A stretch of 38,358 nt of DNA, taken from Deltaproteobacteria bacterium (GTDB taxonomy: Bacteria > Desulfobacterota > DSM-4660 > Desulfatiglandales > HGW-15). The notes below the pieces were generated by a model that saw only the letters and a list, made by a program, of their open reading frames with translations, made no database searches and was not told where the DNA came from. The stretch covers positions 1 to 38,358 of the forward strand of contig JAFDHO010000020.1 of the NCBI GenBank assembly GCA_019308745.1. Direction: 5' to 3'. How positions within the stretch are numbered: the first letter of the stretch is position 1; the number at the start of each line of letters is the position of its first letter. The position numbers and the translations under genes were made by a program. Positions 23,239 to 32,549 of the stretch are shown here, piece after piece.

Positions 23239-24906
23239 TTAGGCTGAGCTTTTTCTTATCCGGTACTGCTGCCCTATGGAGATGAGGTTATTCACGAGCC
23301 AGTACAGGACCAGGCCGGAAGGGAAGTTGATAAAGAAGAGCGTGAAGATGAGTGGCAGGAACATCATGACCTTGGCCTGGGTCGGATCCCCGGGAGTGGG
23401 TGTCATCTTCTGCTGGATAAACATGGAAGCCCCCATAAAAAGGGTCAGCACAGGGATCCCGTAGGGTGGCGACATAAAGGGTATCTGGAAGGGAAAACGA
23501 AAGAGGCGGTCAGGGGCCGAGAGATCGTTTATCCACAACGTGAAAGGGGCATGCCTCAGTTCGATGGAACTGCCCAAGATCCGGAAAAGGGCAAAGAAGA
23601 CCGGAATCTGTATGATCATGGGCAAACACCCGCCCATGGGGTTGACCTTGTAAGTCTTGTACAGGCCCATCAGTTCTCTGTTCATCTGTTCCCTGTTGTT
23701 CTTGTATTTTTCCCTAATCTTGGCCATCAATGGTTGAAGCTTTTGCATCTCCTTCATGGACTTGTAACTCTTATGGGTCAGGGGCCAAAAGAGGATCTTG
23801 ATCAAGACGGTGAGGAGGATGATGGCCACTCCGTAGTTCTTTGTGTACTTGTAGAAGAACCGGAGCACATGAAGAAGCGGTTTTGCGATGATATCGGTCC
23901 ATCCGAAGTTGATGGCCAAGTCCAATTTCTTCCCGAGGGATTTCAGGTAGCTCAAGTCTCGAGGTCCAAAATAAAGGGTGAAACGGGAAGAAACGGAACT
24001 TCCCTGGGGTACGGAGAAGAGGTGTGTCCTGTAAGCGGTCTCGAGTATACCCGAAGATAGGAATTGGGCCTGGAGATTGGCCTTTTCTCGGTCTTCAGGG
24101 ATCACGGCGGACATGAAATAGTCATTCTCGAGGGCTACCCAGTCGATCGTGCCTGAAAGGGCCTTGACATCCTTGAGTTTCTTGGGCTGAAGCTTCTGAA
24201 GTTCTTCGTTCAGGAGCAAAGAGACCCCGACAAAGGAGTAATAGCTCTTCTTCTTCTCCGGCGGCTTGGTCCTGAGTATGATGTCTAGGTTTCCCTCGAC
24301 CCTATTATTGCCTCTGTTCAACACGTTCACATCCCAGTCGATGGGATACCTGTCCGGATAGAACCTGTAGACCTGCTCAATGGAGATTCCGTCCCGGGTG
24401 GTGGTATGGAAACGGAGTTCTTGGGGGCCTGATTCGGCACTCACCGACAGGCGCTCCTTGTCCGCCCTGTAAGTCAGTCCCGGTGCTTTCCCTGACGGGC
24501 CCCCCGAGAGTCCGAGGCTGAGAAGTCCGGCCTCCCCCTCCACCTTGACCATCTCCACAAGGGGCGAATTCGGGTCTGCTTCGACATGATACCCTTTGAG
24601 CTTGAAACTCCTGAAGGTCGCCCCCCTGTTGGTAAAGACAGCGACATAAAGGGGCGTTTCAACGGTTATTTCCCGTTCTTCTTCGGACAGCTGAGGGATG
24701 ATGGGCTCCCGGGCTCCAAGGGGGGCAGCTGATCGACCTCCGGATTCTTTGACCGACCTCGTGCCAAGATCCTCCCGCTGTGTGCTTTCCCCTTTCTCTT
24801 CTTTCACCTGCGACGGGGGTCTCTGCTGCTTGGGTGTTGAGATAAGTGACCAAAACACCCATACGAAGAGTATCAAAATAAGCGCTATTATCGTGTTCTT
24901 GTCCAT
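23239..24906 (-). CDS. yidC: Membrane protein insertase YidC
   Basis: This 555-residue inner-membrane insertase helps small membrane proteins, such as ATP synthase subunit c, enter the bilayer with or without Sec. An N-terminal anchor helix (~5-22) is followed by the variable linker, the large periplasmic P1 domain (~75-340) and the conserved Oxa1-like core (~355-550) with five helices and the cytoplasmic MKEMQKLQPLMAKIREKYKNNREQMNRE hairpin in two parts. The segment VNPMGGCLPMIIQIPVFFALF is diagnostic. Length and domain order are those of Gram-negative YidC. It lies between yidD and jag. Confidence 0.97.
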   Translation of the reverse strand: MDKNTIIALILILFVWVFWSLISTPKQQRPPSQVKEEKGESTQREDLGTRSVKESGGRSAAPLGAREPIIPQLSEEEREITVETPLYVAVFTNRGATFRSFKLKGYHVEADPNSPLVEMVKVEGEAGLLSLGLSGGPSGKAPGLTYRADKERLSVSAESGPQELRFHTTTRDGISIEQVYRFYPDRYPIDWDVNVLNRGNNRVEGNLDIILRTKPPEKKKSYYSFVGVSLLLNEELQKLQPKKLKDVKALSGTIDWVALENDYFMSAVIPEDREKANLQAQFLSSGILETAYRTHLFSVPQGSSVSSRFTLYFGPRDLSYLKSLGKKLDLAINFGWTDIIAKPLLHVLRFFYKYTKNYGVAIILLTVLIKILFWPLTHKSYKSMKEMQKLQPLMAKIREKYKNNREQMNRELMGLYKTYKVNPMGGCLPMIIQIPVFFALFRILGSSIELRHAPFTLWINDLSAPDRLFRFPFQIPFMSPPYGIPVLTLFMGASMFIQQKMTPTPGDPTQAKVMMFLPLIFTLFFINFPSGLVLYWLVNNLISIGQQYRIRKSSA

Positions 24907-24976
24907 CTTTGTGAAATCCTATCCTTTGCTGTCATACCACGAATCCAATCGGCTTCTGGTGGCCCGTTTTGAATCT

Positions 24977-25216
24977 TCAAGGAACAGGGTCGTATCCCCC
25001 CGGATGCCACGGGTGGCACTTACAGATCCTCACGAGGGACAACATGCCTCCTTTGACTATACCGTGCCTGCTAATGGCACGCCTGGCATAAGCCGAGCAC
25101 GAGGGGTAGAAACGGCACGAGGGAAGGACAAGGGGCGAGACGAATCTTTGATATATATCTATAACAAGAATGGGTATGTATTTGATATATCTAAAAAGAT
25201 GAACAAAGCCTTTCAT
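24977..25216 (-). CDS. yidD: Membrane protein insertion efficiency factor YidD
   Basis: This 79-residue protein has the family motif [20 protein letters not shown], followed by [10 protein letters not shown] and [15 protein letters not shown], including the conserved cysteines. A short amphipathic N-terminus attaches YidD to the membrane, where it assists YidC-dependent insertion. The ATG at 25216 overlaps the 3' end of rnpA by 26 bases. An in-frame GTG at 25231 would lengthen the overlap to 41. Both overlaps are normal for this gene pair. Confidence 0.93.
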   Translation of the reverse strand: MKGFVHLFRYIKYIPILVIDIYQRFVSPLVLPSCRFYPSCSAYARRAISRHGIVKGGMLSLVRICKCHPWHPGGYDPVP

Positions 25217-25547
25217 CCAGTAAAAACTCACTCAGTTCTCTTTCGACGTCCCGAAAGCCCAGATCAGCGGCCCCTCTTTTCGCGGTTACAATGAGGTCGT
25301 AGCCCTTGGGAAAACCGGCCTTGTGTAATCGAAAGACCTCTCGAACGAGCCGCTTGATCCTGTTTCGCCTTACAGCATTCCCTACCCTTCTGCCCACTGT
25401 AATTCCCAGCCTCGTGACATCCAGGCCATTCTCCATGAAAGAAATCTTGAAGTGGGCCGTATGGTAGATACTCCCCTTCCTGTATAGTCGGATGAAGTCC
25501 CTTCTCCTCAGTATCCTCTCGCGCTTTGAAAATGAAAAAGAGCCCAT
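25191..25547 (-). CDS. rnpA: Ribonuclease P protein component
   Basis: This 118-residue basic protein binds the RNase P RNA and helps process the 5' ends of tRNA precursors. It carries the RNR signature [14 protein letters not shown] and the typical N-terminal [17 protein letters not shown]. It lies 43 bases downstream of rpmH in the same transcription unit. No RNase P RNA gene is visible in the window. Confidence 0.95.
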   Translation of the reverse strand: MGSFSFSKRERILRRRDFIRLYRKGSIYHTAHFKISFMENGLDVTRLGITVGRRVGNAVRRNRIKRLVREVFRLHKAGFPKGYDLIVTAKRGAADLGFRDVERELSEFLLDERLCSSF

Positions 25548-25590
25548 TAAAGTGACAGGAGCTTCTTTTCTCCGGATTTTCGACTCCGGC

Positions 25591-25725
25591 CTAGACGGCC
25601 AGACGTTTCCTTCCCTTAGCCCTTCTTCTCTTTAAGACCTTCATCCCCCCGTTCGTGCGCATTCTGGCCCTAAAGCCATGAGTTCGAGCCCGCTTAATAT
25701 TGCTTGGTTGATATGTCCTTTTCAT
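25591..25725 (-). CDS. rpmH: 50S ribosomal protein L34
   Basis: This 44-residue, highly basic protein has the standard MKRTYQPSN start and a GRKRLAV end. It sits near the peptide exit region of the large subunit. Longer in-frame starts up to 25815 would cross the predicted promoter and give a non-family N-terminus, so they are rejected. It is the first gene of the rpmH-rnpA-yidD-yidC-jag-mnmE cluster. Confidence 0.97.
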   Translation of the reverse strand: MKRTYQPSNIKRARTHGFRARMRTNGGMKVLKRRRAKGRKRLAV

Positions 25726-25774
25726 GGTATCATCTGTTCGCTTTCCAAGTCTGAATAATAGAAGCCATCTCACT

Positions 25775-25802
25775 TTTAGACAAAGAAATATAACATTGTC
25801 AA
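25775..25802 (-). promoter_or_regulatory. Predicted promoter for the rpmH-mnmE cluster
   Basis: On the minus strand TTGACA (25802-25797) is followed after 16 bases by TCTAAA (25780-25775), or after 18 by TAAAAG. The -35 is perfect and the -10 weak. The start of transcription would be about 40-50 bases before the rpmH ATG. Confidence 0.5.
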
Positions 25803-25833
25803 GTTGATAAATCAAGGAGTCCCCATTTTCTAT

Positions 25834-25862
25834 TTGATAAGTTTACCAAATTAGGGTTAAAT
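25834..25862 (+). promoter_or_regulatory. Predicted promoter for mreB
   Basis: TTGATA (25834-25839) is followed after 17 bases by TTAAAT (25857-25862). Together they match nine of twelve consensus positions. It is divergent from the rpmH promoter, with about 30 bases between the two -35 elements. The predicted leader is short (about 20 bases) and contains the mreB ribosome site AAAGGAG. Confidence 0.5.
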
Positions 25863-25889
25863 ATCACGTATCAACTTTGAAAGGAGTAA

Positions 25890-26927
<1,038 letters not shown>

Positions 26928-26928
26928 A

Positions 26929-27050
26929 AGGCTTGGGACGAAGAATGAACCCCTGGAAAAGACGTCCCTGGAGCCATCTTAGAGTGGTTGGCCGAGCACT
27001 TAGCAGTGGCCCGGGGCTTGTCCAAAAGCGCCTGTTCGCAAAGTCCGGGG
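26929..27050 (+). repeat. Dispersed repeat remnant, copy F, between mreB and mreC
   Basis: This stretch begins two bases after the mreB stop. Its first 48 bases match the left-edge segment 36-83 at 38 of 48 positions by eye. Farther right, the pattern GCGC..TGT..GCAAA.TCC resembles 112-137. The rest has diverged, so the right limit is approximate. It accounts for more than half of the unusual mreB-mreC gap. Confidence 0.5.
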
Positions 27051-27146
27051 CAGAAGTCAATGCGGCACACTGACAGGTACCGCAATGAATAGACCCAAAA
27101 TCCCCAATCCCTCAGGCGGGAGCTGGGAAATCGATTGGTTCGGTAA

Positions 27147-27983
27147 TTGTCTTCGCTAACAAGGATTAGAAAATCTTGGTTATGGATCATCCTATTTGTG
27201 CTGACACTCTTTCTGCTCTCCTCGGATCTGGGCAGGAAAAAGGCCTGGTCCCCTGCTGAAAAGTTCCTTGTAGAAATCACCGCCCCCTTTCAAAAGATCA
27301 TAAGCAGGACCGTGGAATTCACCGAAGGAATATGGCTCCAGTATTTCTACCTGGTTGATCTCCAGCAAGAGAACGCTGTGCTCAAAGAGGAGATCAGAAA
27401 GCTGCGCCTGGAGAAGACCCAATACCTTGACCTCCTCGCCACAAACAGACGGCTCCAAAGACTCCTGAAATTCAAAGAGACGATAAATCATCCGGTCCTT
27501 GCGGTGCAGGTCATCGGTCGGGACCCCTCGGGATGGTTCAAATCAGTGATCATAGATAAGGGGAGCAACTCAGGACTCAAGGTCAATATGCCCGTGGTCA
27601 ATGCCAACGGTGTGGTGGGAAGGCTGGTCTCGGTGTCTCCCAACTATGCAAAGGTGCTGCTGATCATCGATCAAAACAGTGCCGTGGACGGAATCATCCA
27701 ACGTTCAAGGGAGAGGGGCATAGTTAAGGGGGCGTCTTCAGAACTTTGCAGGTTCGATTATGTCATCAAGACCGGGGACGTTGTACCGGGGGACAAGGTC
27801 ATGACATCCGGGCTCGGGGGAGTCTTTCCGAAGGGGATTCCCGTGGGGGAAGTCGTCACCGTCAGGAGCAGGCCGGGTGAGCTCTTCAAGGATATCGTGG
27901 TAAGACCCTATGTCGATTTTTCGAAGTTAGAAGAACTACTACTGATCTTGAGGGAGGGGTCCTTATTAGGCAATCAGGGCTAA
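27147..27983 (+). CDS. mreC: Rod shape-determining protein MreC
   Basis: This 278-residue protein has one N-terminal transmembrane helix (~10-28), a periplasmic coiled coil (~65-105, rich in Gln, Glu, Leu and Lys) and two beta-barrel subdomains. It bridges MreB/MreD to the PBP2-RodA synthase and activates it. Family signatures such as RDPSGWFKSVIIDKG, VNANGVVGRL, VDGIIQRSRERGIVKG and SGLGGVFPKGIPVGEV are clear. The start is TTG at 27147 without a strong ribosome site. There is no ATG close by in frame, and the helix begins soon after. mreD starts about 20 bases downstream. Confidence 0.95.
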   Translation: MSSLTRIRKSWLWIILFVLTLFLLSSDLGRKKAWSPAEKFLVEITAPFQKIISRTVEFTEGIWLQYFYLVDLQQENAVLKEEIRKLRLEKTQYLDLLATNRRLQRLLKFKETINHPVLAVQVIGRDPSGWFKSVIIDKGSNSGLKVNMPVVNANGVVGRLVSVSPNYAKVLLIIDQNSAVDGIIQRSRERGIVKGASSELCRFDYVIKTGDVVPGDKVMTSGLGGVFPKGIPVGEVVTVRSRPGELFKDIVVRPYVDFSKLEELLLILREGSLLGNQG

Positions 27984-28003
27984 AGGGAGCTGGATTCTAT
28001 TGC

Positions 28004-28516
28004 TTGATGTGGCTCATCTGCATCTTGTTTGTCCTCGTCAAGGGAGACGTGGCCGGTAGGGGCGTCCTCGGATTTCTGGATGTGGACCTGGTGGCGATCA
28101 TTGTGGCCTATCTCCTCTTGTACTGCGGAGCCACGATTGCGGGAGTCTTTGCCTTCACTCAGGGCCTGTTGATGGATACCTATTCTGCGGGCCTGTTCGG
28201 GCTCTTTTCTCTCCTTTACCTCCTGGTCTTTTGGGGTGTCGCTGCCGGGAGCAGGTTCTTTGATTTCAATACTGCCAGGGGTCTGTTTCTCCTCGTTCTT
28301 GTCGTAACATTGGCGAAGTCTTTCCTTTTTGTGGTTGTCTTGGGAACCTTTCAATTGGGCAGTGACCTTTCCCTCAACACCCTTTTCAAGATGGCTACCT
28401 CTGCGGTGGTCTCGGCCCTGGTGGCGCCCTTGATTTTCCGCTTCTTGGGCCCCTTCAGGCATCTCTTCATAAAAGGAGAGAGCAATGACGTCTTTGTCAA
28501 GGGGGGACCGTCTTGA
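28004..28516 (+). CDS. mreD: Rod shape-determining protein MreD
   Basis: This 170-residue, very hydrophobic protein has five to six predicted transmembrane segments and the DV(D)LVxIIVAYLLLYxGxxxAGVFAFTQGLLMDTYSxGLFGLFSLLY pattern of MreD. It is a membrane partner of MreC in the elongasome. The start is either TTG at 28004 or the next codon, ATG at 28007. The stop overlaps the start of mrdA (TTGA), indicating translational coupling. Confidence 0.92.
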   Translation: MMWLICILFVLVKGDVAGRGVLGFLDVDLVAIIVAYLLLYCGATIAGVFAFTQGLLMDTYSAGLFGLFSLLYLLVFWGVAAGSRFFDFNTARGLFLLVLVVTLAKSFLFVVVLGTFQLGSDLSLNTLFKMATSAVVSALVAPLIFRFLGPFRHLFIKGESNDVFVKGGPS

Positions 28517-30345
28517 GGGATTCCGGCTTTGATTCAGTATCGGTCGAGATCTTCAGCAGACGGCTGAAGATTGTCACGCTTTTTGTCATGGCAGTGTTCT
28601 CCATCCTGACCCTGAGGCTTTGGTCCTTACAGGTATTGAATGGTCCGAACTACCGAGTCCAGTCCGAGAATAATCGTATCCACCTCCAGGACATACCGCC
28701 TGTAAGAGGGATGATCTTTGACCGTCGCGGCAAGCTCCTCGTGGACAATCGACCCTCCTATGATCTCTACATAACCCCCGAGGAAGCGAGGAACGTGAAA
28801 GAGGTGATGGGAAGGCTTTTATCCCTGATAGATGTAAATCCGGAACAGATCGATAATACCCTGAACAGCAACGCAAAAATGCCGCCATTCAAACCTTTCC
28901 TCATCAAGGAGAACATGTCCAGAGACGAACTGGCTGTCATAGAGACCAATCTCTTCAACCTGAACGGGGTTTCCATCCAAATCAAGCCCCGGCGGCATTA
29001 TATGTTCGGGAAGTTTGCCTCCCATGTGATCGGCTATTTGGGAGAGATCAGCCCAAAGGAATTGAGGAGCGGCGGGTTTCAGAATACCAAGCCCGGGGAT
29101 CTTGTCGGCAAATACGGGGTGGAAGGGAAATGGCAGAGATACCTCCACGGGATTAGGGGAGGGGAGCAAGTGGAAGTGGATGCAGCGGGGAGGAAGCTAA
29201 GGGTAATATCCAGAAAACCCTCCGTCCCCGGGCAAAATATCCTGCTAACGATAGATCATGAACTGCAACTTCTCGCAGAAAGCAAACTGGAAGGCAACAC
29301 AGGGGCCGTGGTCGCCATGAATCCCAAGAATGGAGAGATCTTGGCACTCGCCAGCAGCCCTGCCTATGATCCCAATCTGTTTATAAGCGGCATTGACAGT
29401 GAAGCGTGGAGCAGGATTATTAGGAGCAGCAATTATCCTTTGCAGAACCGGGCGATTGCAGGGCAATATCCGCCTGGATCCGTTTTCAAAATAGTGGTAG
29501 CCCTGGCCGGATTGGAAGAGGGCGTCATAGACCCGGAAGAGGAGATCCTTTGTACCGGGCAGTTTCCCTTTGGAAACCGGGTTTATCGCTGCTGGAAGAA
29601 GCAGGGGCACGGAAATATCTCGTTGCACAGGGCCATTGTGGAATCCTGCGATATCTATTTCTACAAGATGGGGTACAGGCTCGGGGTCGAGAAGATCGCC
29701 CACTATGCAAAGATGTTTGGTCTCGGGGAGAGTACGGGATTTGACCTCGGGGGAGAGAAACCGGGGCTGGTTCCTACCAGGAAGTGGAAGTTGAAGAGGT
29801 TGGGGATACCCTGGCAGGCGGGTGAGACCATCTCCCTTTCTATCGGACAGAGTTTCCTTTTGGTGACCCCTCTGCAAATGGCGAGTTTGATTTCAACGGT
29901 CTTCAACGGGGGGCACCTGTACCGGCCAAAGGTCGTGAAATGGATAGGGAAGGGCAAGGAAAAGGTCTACGAGTTCCGTCGCACCAGCGATCGAAGGGTC
30001 GACATCAGCCCTGACAATATGGCCTTGATAAAAGAGGCATTGGTGGGTGTTGTCAACGAGGAAAGAGGCACGGGGAAGAGGGCGCGGATAAGGGGCGTGC
30101 GGGTCGCAGGAAAAACGGGTACCGCCCAGGTCGTGAAGCTTGACCTGGATAAGAAGTATGAGAGCGAAGAGGACATACCGGTGGAATTCAGGGATCACTC
30201 CTGGTTCGTTGCGATAGCACCGGCGGAAGACCCCAGGATTGCGGTTGCCGTGTTGATCGAGCACGGGGGGCATGGGGGGGCTACCGCGGCTCCCATCGCC
30301 AAGGATTTGATAGAGGCCTTTTTGCTGAGGGGTCACAAGACCTAA
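28513..30345 (+). CDS. mrdA: Penicillin-binding protein 2, peptidoglycan transpeptidase
   Basis: This 610-residue protein crosslinks new side-wall peptidoglycan as the partner of RodA. A cytoplasmic N-terminus and one transmembrane helix (~22-40) precede the periplasmic pedestal (dimerisation) domain and the transpeptidase domain. Catalytic motifs are intact: Ser323-x-x-Lys326 (GSVFK), Ser378-Cys-Asp380 (the SxD form usual in PBP2) and Lys534-Thr-Gly-Thr. The start is TTG at 28513, overlapping the mreD stop by 4 bases, with GGGGGG just upstream. rodA follows after a 118-base gap that contains a repeat remnant. Confidence 0.97.
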   Translation: MRDSGFDSVSVEIFSRRLKIVTLFVMAVFSILTLRLWSLQVLNGPNYRVQSENNRIHLQDIPPVRGMIFDRRGKLLVDNRPSYDLYITPEEARNVKEVMGRLLSLIDVNPEQIDNTLNSNAKMPPFKPFLIKENMSRDELAVIETNLFNLNGVSIQIKPRRHYMFGKFASHVIGYLGEISPKELRSGGFQNTKPGDLVGKYGVEGKWQRYLHGIRGGEQVEVDAAGRKLRVISRKPSVPGQNILLTIDHELQLLAESKLEGNTGAVVAMNPKNGEILALASSPAYDPNLFISGIDSEAWSRIIRSSNYPLQNRAIAGQYPPGSVFKIVVALAGLEEGVIDPEEEILCTGQFPFGNRVYRCWKKQGHGNISLHRAIVESCDIYFYKMGYRLGVEKIAHYAKMFGLGESTGFDLGGEKPGLVPTRKWKLKRLGIPWQAGETISLSIGQSFLLVTPLQMASLISTVFNGGHLYRPKVVKWIGKGKEKVYEFRRTSDRRVDISPDNMALIKEALVGVVNEERGTGKRARIRGVRVAGKTGTAQVVKLDLDKKYESEEDIPVEFRDHSWFVAIAPAEDPRIAVAVLIEHGGHGGATAAPIAKDLIEAFLLRGHKT

Positions 30346-30406
30346 CCGGGCGGTTGCCGAAAGCGCGACAACCATGGGGCTACAGAATTATGGCAGATGC
30401 CCTGTT
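30346..30406. repeat. Shortened MITE-like element, copy D, between mrdA and rodA
   Basis: The segment GGGCGGTTGCCGAAAGCGCG and the following GACAACCATGGGGCTA (30348-30383) resemble the left end of copies B and C (GGCTGTTGCCCAAAGCGCAACGATGATGG). About 20 bases later GGCAGATGCCCTGT (about 30393-30406) resembles the opposite terminal repeat. It looks like a deleted and diverged copy. The match is by eye and the limits are approximate. Confidence 0.4.
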
Positions 30407-30463
30407 ATTCATGGATATGGCCAAAGCAATGATGCGGGCATCGGCCAGTCAGAGGATACGGTC

Positions 30464-31567
30464 ATGTTTGACAGACGCTTGATTCAGAATTTTGATTGGG
30501 TACTCCTGATCCTTCTTGTCCTGATAGGCATAATAAGTGTCGTGAACCTTTACAGTGCGACCTACCCCTTAAAGGGTTCAAGCCATACTCCCATATTCTT
30601 GAAGCAGGTATACTGGTATCTGATGGGCTTTGCAGCCCTATTGCTGATGACGACCTTTGACTATCACCTATTGGAGAGGCTCGCCTATCCCATCTATGTC
30701 TTCTCGGTGGTTTTGCTCGTCCTGGTCTTGATCGTAGGTGATATCCGTTCGGGGTCCCAGCGCTGGCTCAGCCTTGGAGGAATATCCTTCCAACCCTCGG
30801 AGCTTGCAAAAATCGCCCTGGTGATAACCCTGGCGAAGTTTTTTCACGGGCAGGGCCAGTTGAATGAATACAGACTGAGAGACCTATGGCAACCCTTTGT
30901 CTTTATCGCGGTGCCCTGCCTCCTCATTATCAAGGAACCGGACCTGGGCACGGCTTTGAGTCTGGTGGTGATTTCCTTTTCCATCATCCTCTTCGTGAAG
31001 ATCAGGTGGACATCCCTTGTCATTCTGATCATGACTTCTGTCTCAGCCGTGCCTTTTGTCTGGCTCACACTCAAGGAATATCAGCAGAGGCGCATTTTGA
31101 CCTTTCTCAGGCCGGAGATGGATCCCCTCGGGGCGGGGTATCATATCAATCAATCGAAGATTGCCATTGGGTCAGGACTCCTTTGGGGTAAGGGCTTCTT
31201 GAAGGGCACCCAGACCAGGTTGCACTTCTTACCGGAACAACATACGGATTTTGCCTTTTCAGTGCTGGCCGAGGAGTGGGGTTTTATTGGATCCGTAACC
31301 CTGTTGGTTCTCTATCTCCTGCTTATTATGTGGGGCATCAACATAGCAAAGAATTCCAAAGAAAAATTCGGGGCGCTCCTGGCCCTTGGGATAGTCTCCA
31401 TCGTCTTTTGGCAATTCGCCATCAACGTGAGCATGGTCACCGGCCTGTTGCCCGTGGTGGGGATACCCCTCGTGATGTTCAGCTATGGGGGCTCTTCTGT
31501 GCTGGCAAGCATGGCCGGTATGGGATTGCTTATGAATATAAGCATGAGGCGATTCATGTTTCAATGA
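30464..31567 (+). CDS. rodA: Rod shape-determining peptidoglycan glycosyltransferase RodA
   Basis: This 367-residue SEDS-family enzyme has about ten transmembrane helices and polymerises lipid II into glycan strands with PBP2. Recognisable SEDS segments include QRWLSLGGISFQPSELAKIALVI, KEPDLGTALSL, the GAGYHINQSKIAIGSGLLWGKGFLKGTQTRLHFLPEQHTDFAFSVLAEEWG region with the catalytic Asp, and the C-terminal GIPLVMFSYGGSSVLASMAGMGLL. ATG 30464 was chosen because AGAGGAT precedes it by 6 bases and the protein then begins in the usual way. The frame is open back to 30374, but that extension runs through the repeat remnant. Confidence 0.96.
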   Translation: MFDRRLIQNFDWVLLILLVLIGIISVVNLYSATYPLKGSSHTPIFLKQVYWYLMGFAALLLMTTFDYHLLERLAYPIYVFSVVLLVLVLIVGDIRSGSQRWLSLGGISFQPSELAKIALVITLAKFFHGQGQLNEYRLRDLWQPFVFIAVPCLLIIKEPDLGTALSLVVISFSIILFVKIRWTSLVILIMTSVSAVPFVWLTLKEYQQRRILTFLRPEMDPLGAGYHINQSKIAIGSGLLWGKGFLKGTQTRLHFLPEQHTDFAFSVLAEEWGFIGSVTLLVLYLLLIMWGINIAKNSKEKFGALLALGIVSIVFWQFAINVSMVTGLLPVVGIPLVMFSYGGSSVLASMAGMGLLMNISMRRFMFQ

Positions 31568-31630
31568 TTTTTCTTGCATTGGGTAGGCCTTTGTGTTAAC
31601 AAGCGGCGACAAAAGAAAGACAGATACATT

Positions 31631-31960
31631 ATGAAAAAGAGAGATGAAATTAATGCCTTCTTGGGGAGGGGGACCACCTTTGAAGGAAAAGTCACCTTTG
31701 ATGGTGCCGTTCGCATTGACGGTCATTTCAAGGGAGAAATATTCACCGAAGGCATACTCATAGTTGGTGAGAGCGCCCGGATTGAATCAGATATCAGGGT
31801 TTCTCAGATAATCGTTAGCGGGGAGGTGCACGGGAACATAACCGCTGAAAAGCGGGTTGAAATCCACTCGCCGGGAAAGGTTATCGGTAATATCCGGGCG
31901 CCTGTAGTGGTCATCGAGGAGGGGGTCGTCTTTGACGGAAACTGCAGGATGAGTGAATGA
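31631..31960 (+). CDS. Bactofilin (DUF583/polymer-forming cytoskeletal protein)
   Basis: This 109-residue protein consists of a short N-terminus (MKKRDEINAFLGRGTTFEG) and a right-handed beta-helix of repeating short strands (GAVRIDGHFKGEIFTEGILIVGESARIESDI and onward in pieces), the bactofilin fold. Such proteins form nucleotide-independent filaments that organise cell-wall enzymes and shape. The ATG at 31631 matches the family start, while the longer frame from 31574 does not. It lies 63 bases after rodA and upstream of the atp operon, an arrangement familiar in Desulfobacterota. No membrane helix is present. Confidence 0.92.
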   Translation: MKKRDEINAFLGRGTTFEGKVTFDGAVRIDGHFKGEIFTEGILIVGESARIESDIRVSQIIVSGEVHGNITAEKRVEIHSPGKVIGNIRAPVVVIEEGVVFDGNCRMSE

Positions 31961-32045
31961 GAAGCTCGGCCAACGCTAAAAAGTTTCACCTAATACCCCG
32001 ATAACATTAATTAAATCAAAAAGCCAGGAGAGCTCTCACAAAAAG

Positions 32046-32076
32046 TTTTGACAATGGTCAAAAATTTTTGTAAAAG
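32046..32076 (+). promoter_or_regulatory. Promoter with overlapping dyad upstream of the atp operon
   Basis: TTGACA (32048-32053) is followed by 17 bases and TAAAAG (32071-32076), preceded by TTG. The -35 is inside a perfect inverted repeat, TTTTGAC (32046-32052), AATG, GTCAAAA (32057-32063). The dyad could be an operator or a weak terminator of the upstream bactofilin transcript. Confidence 0.5.
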
Positions 32077-32123
32077 GCAGTACCCTTGAAACATTTTTCA
32101 CAAATAAGAGGTGTGACGGTAAC

Positions 32124-32549
32124 ATGCTGAAAATAGACTATTCTTTCTTGATTCAGGTCGCCAATTTCCTCTTCCTTTTGTTTGTCCTAAATATCATCCT
32201 CTACAAACCTATTCGGAAAATAATCGGCCGACGCAGGGCCAAGGTGACCACATATGCGGATTCCATTGAGGAACTCCGAAAGGGGGCCTCAGACTACGAA
32301 AAGGAACTGCATGAAAACACGGAGAGCGTGAGAAGGGAGGGATTCCAGGTCAAGGAAGGCCTTAAGAACGAAGGCCTCAATCGGGAAAAGGAACTGGTCC
32401 AGGAGGCGACCCATGAAGCGAACGATAGGATGGAAAAGGCACGGAGGGAGATGGAGCAGACCCTGCTGGACGTGCGCGCTTCTTTGGAAAAGGAAATGAC
32501 CAACTTCTCAAAAGAACTGGCTGAAAAAATACTGGGGAGGAGCATATAA
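32124..32549 (+). CDS. atpF': ATP synthase F0 subunit b' (first b-type subunit)
   Basis: This 141-residue protein has an N-terminal membrane helix (~8-27), then KPIRKIIGRRR and a long charged coiled coil forming half of the peripheral stalk that holds F1 against F0. It is the shorter of two consecutive b-type genes, the b/b' arrangement known from photosynthetic and several anaerobic bacteria. The gene is the first of the atp operon here and overlaps the next start (TAATG). No a (atpB) or c (atpE) gene is in the window, so these must be elsewhere. Confidence 0.9.
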   Translation: MLKIDYSFLIQVANFLFLLFVLNIILYKPIRKIIGRRRAKVTTYADSIEELRKGASDYEKELHENTESVRREGFQVKEGLKNEGLNREKELVQEATHEANDRMEKARREMEQTLLDVRASLEKEMTNFSKELAEKILGRSI

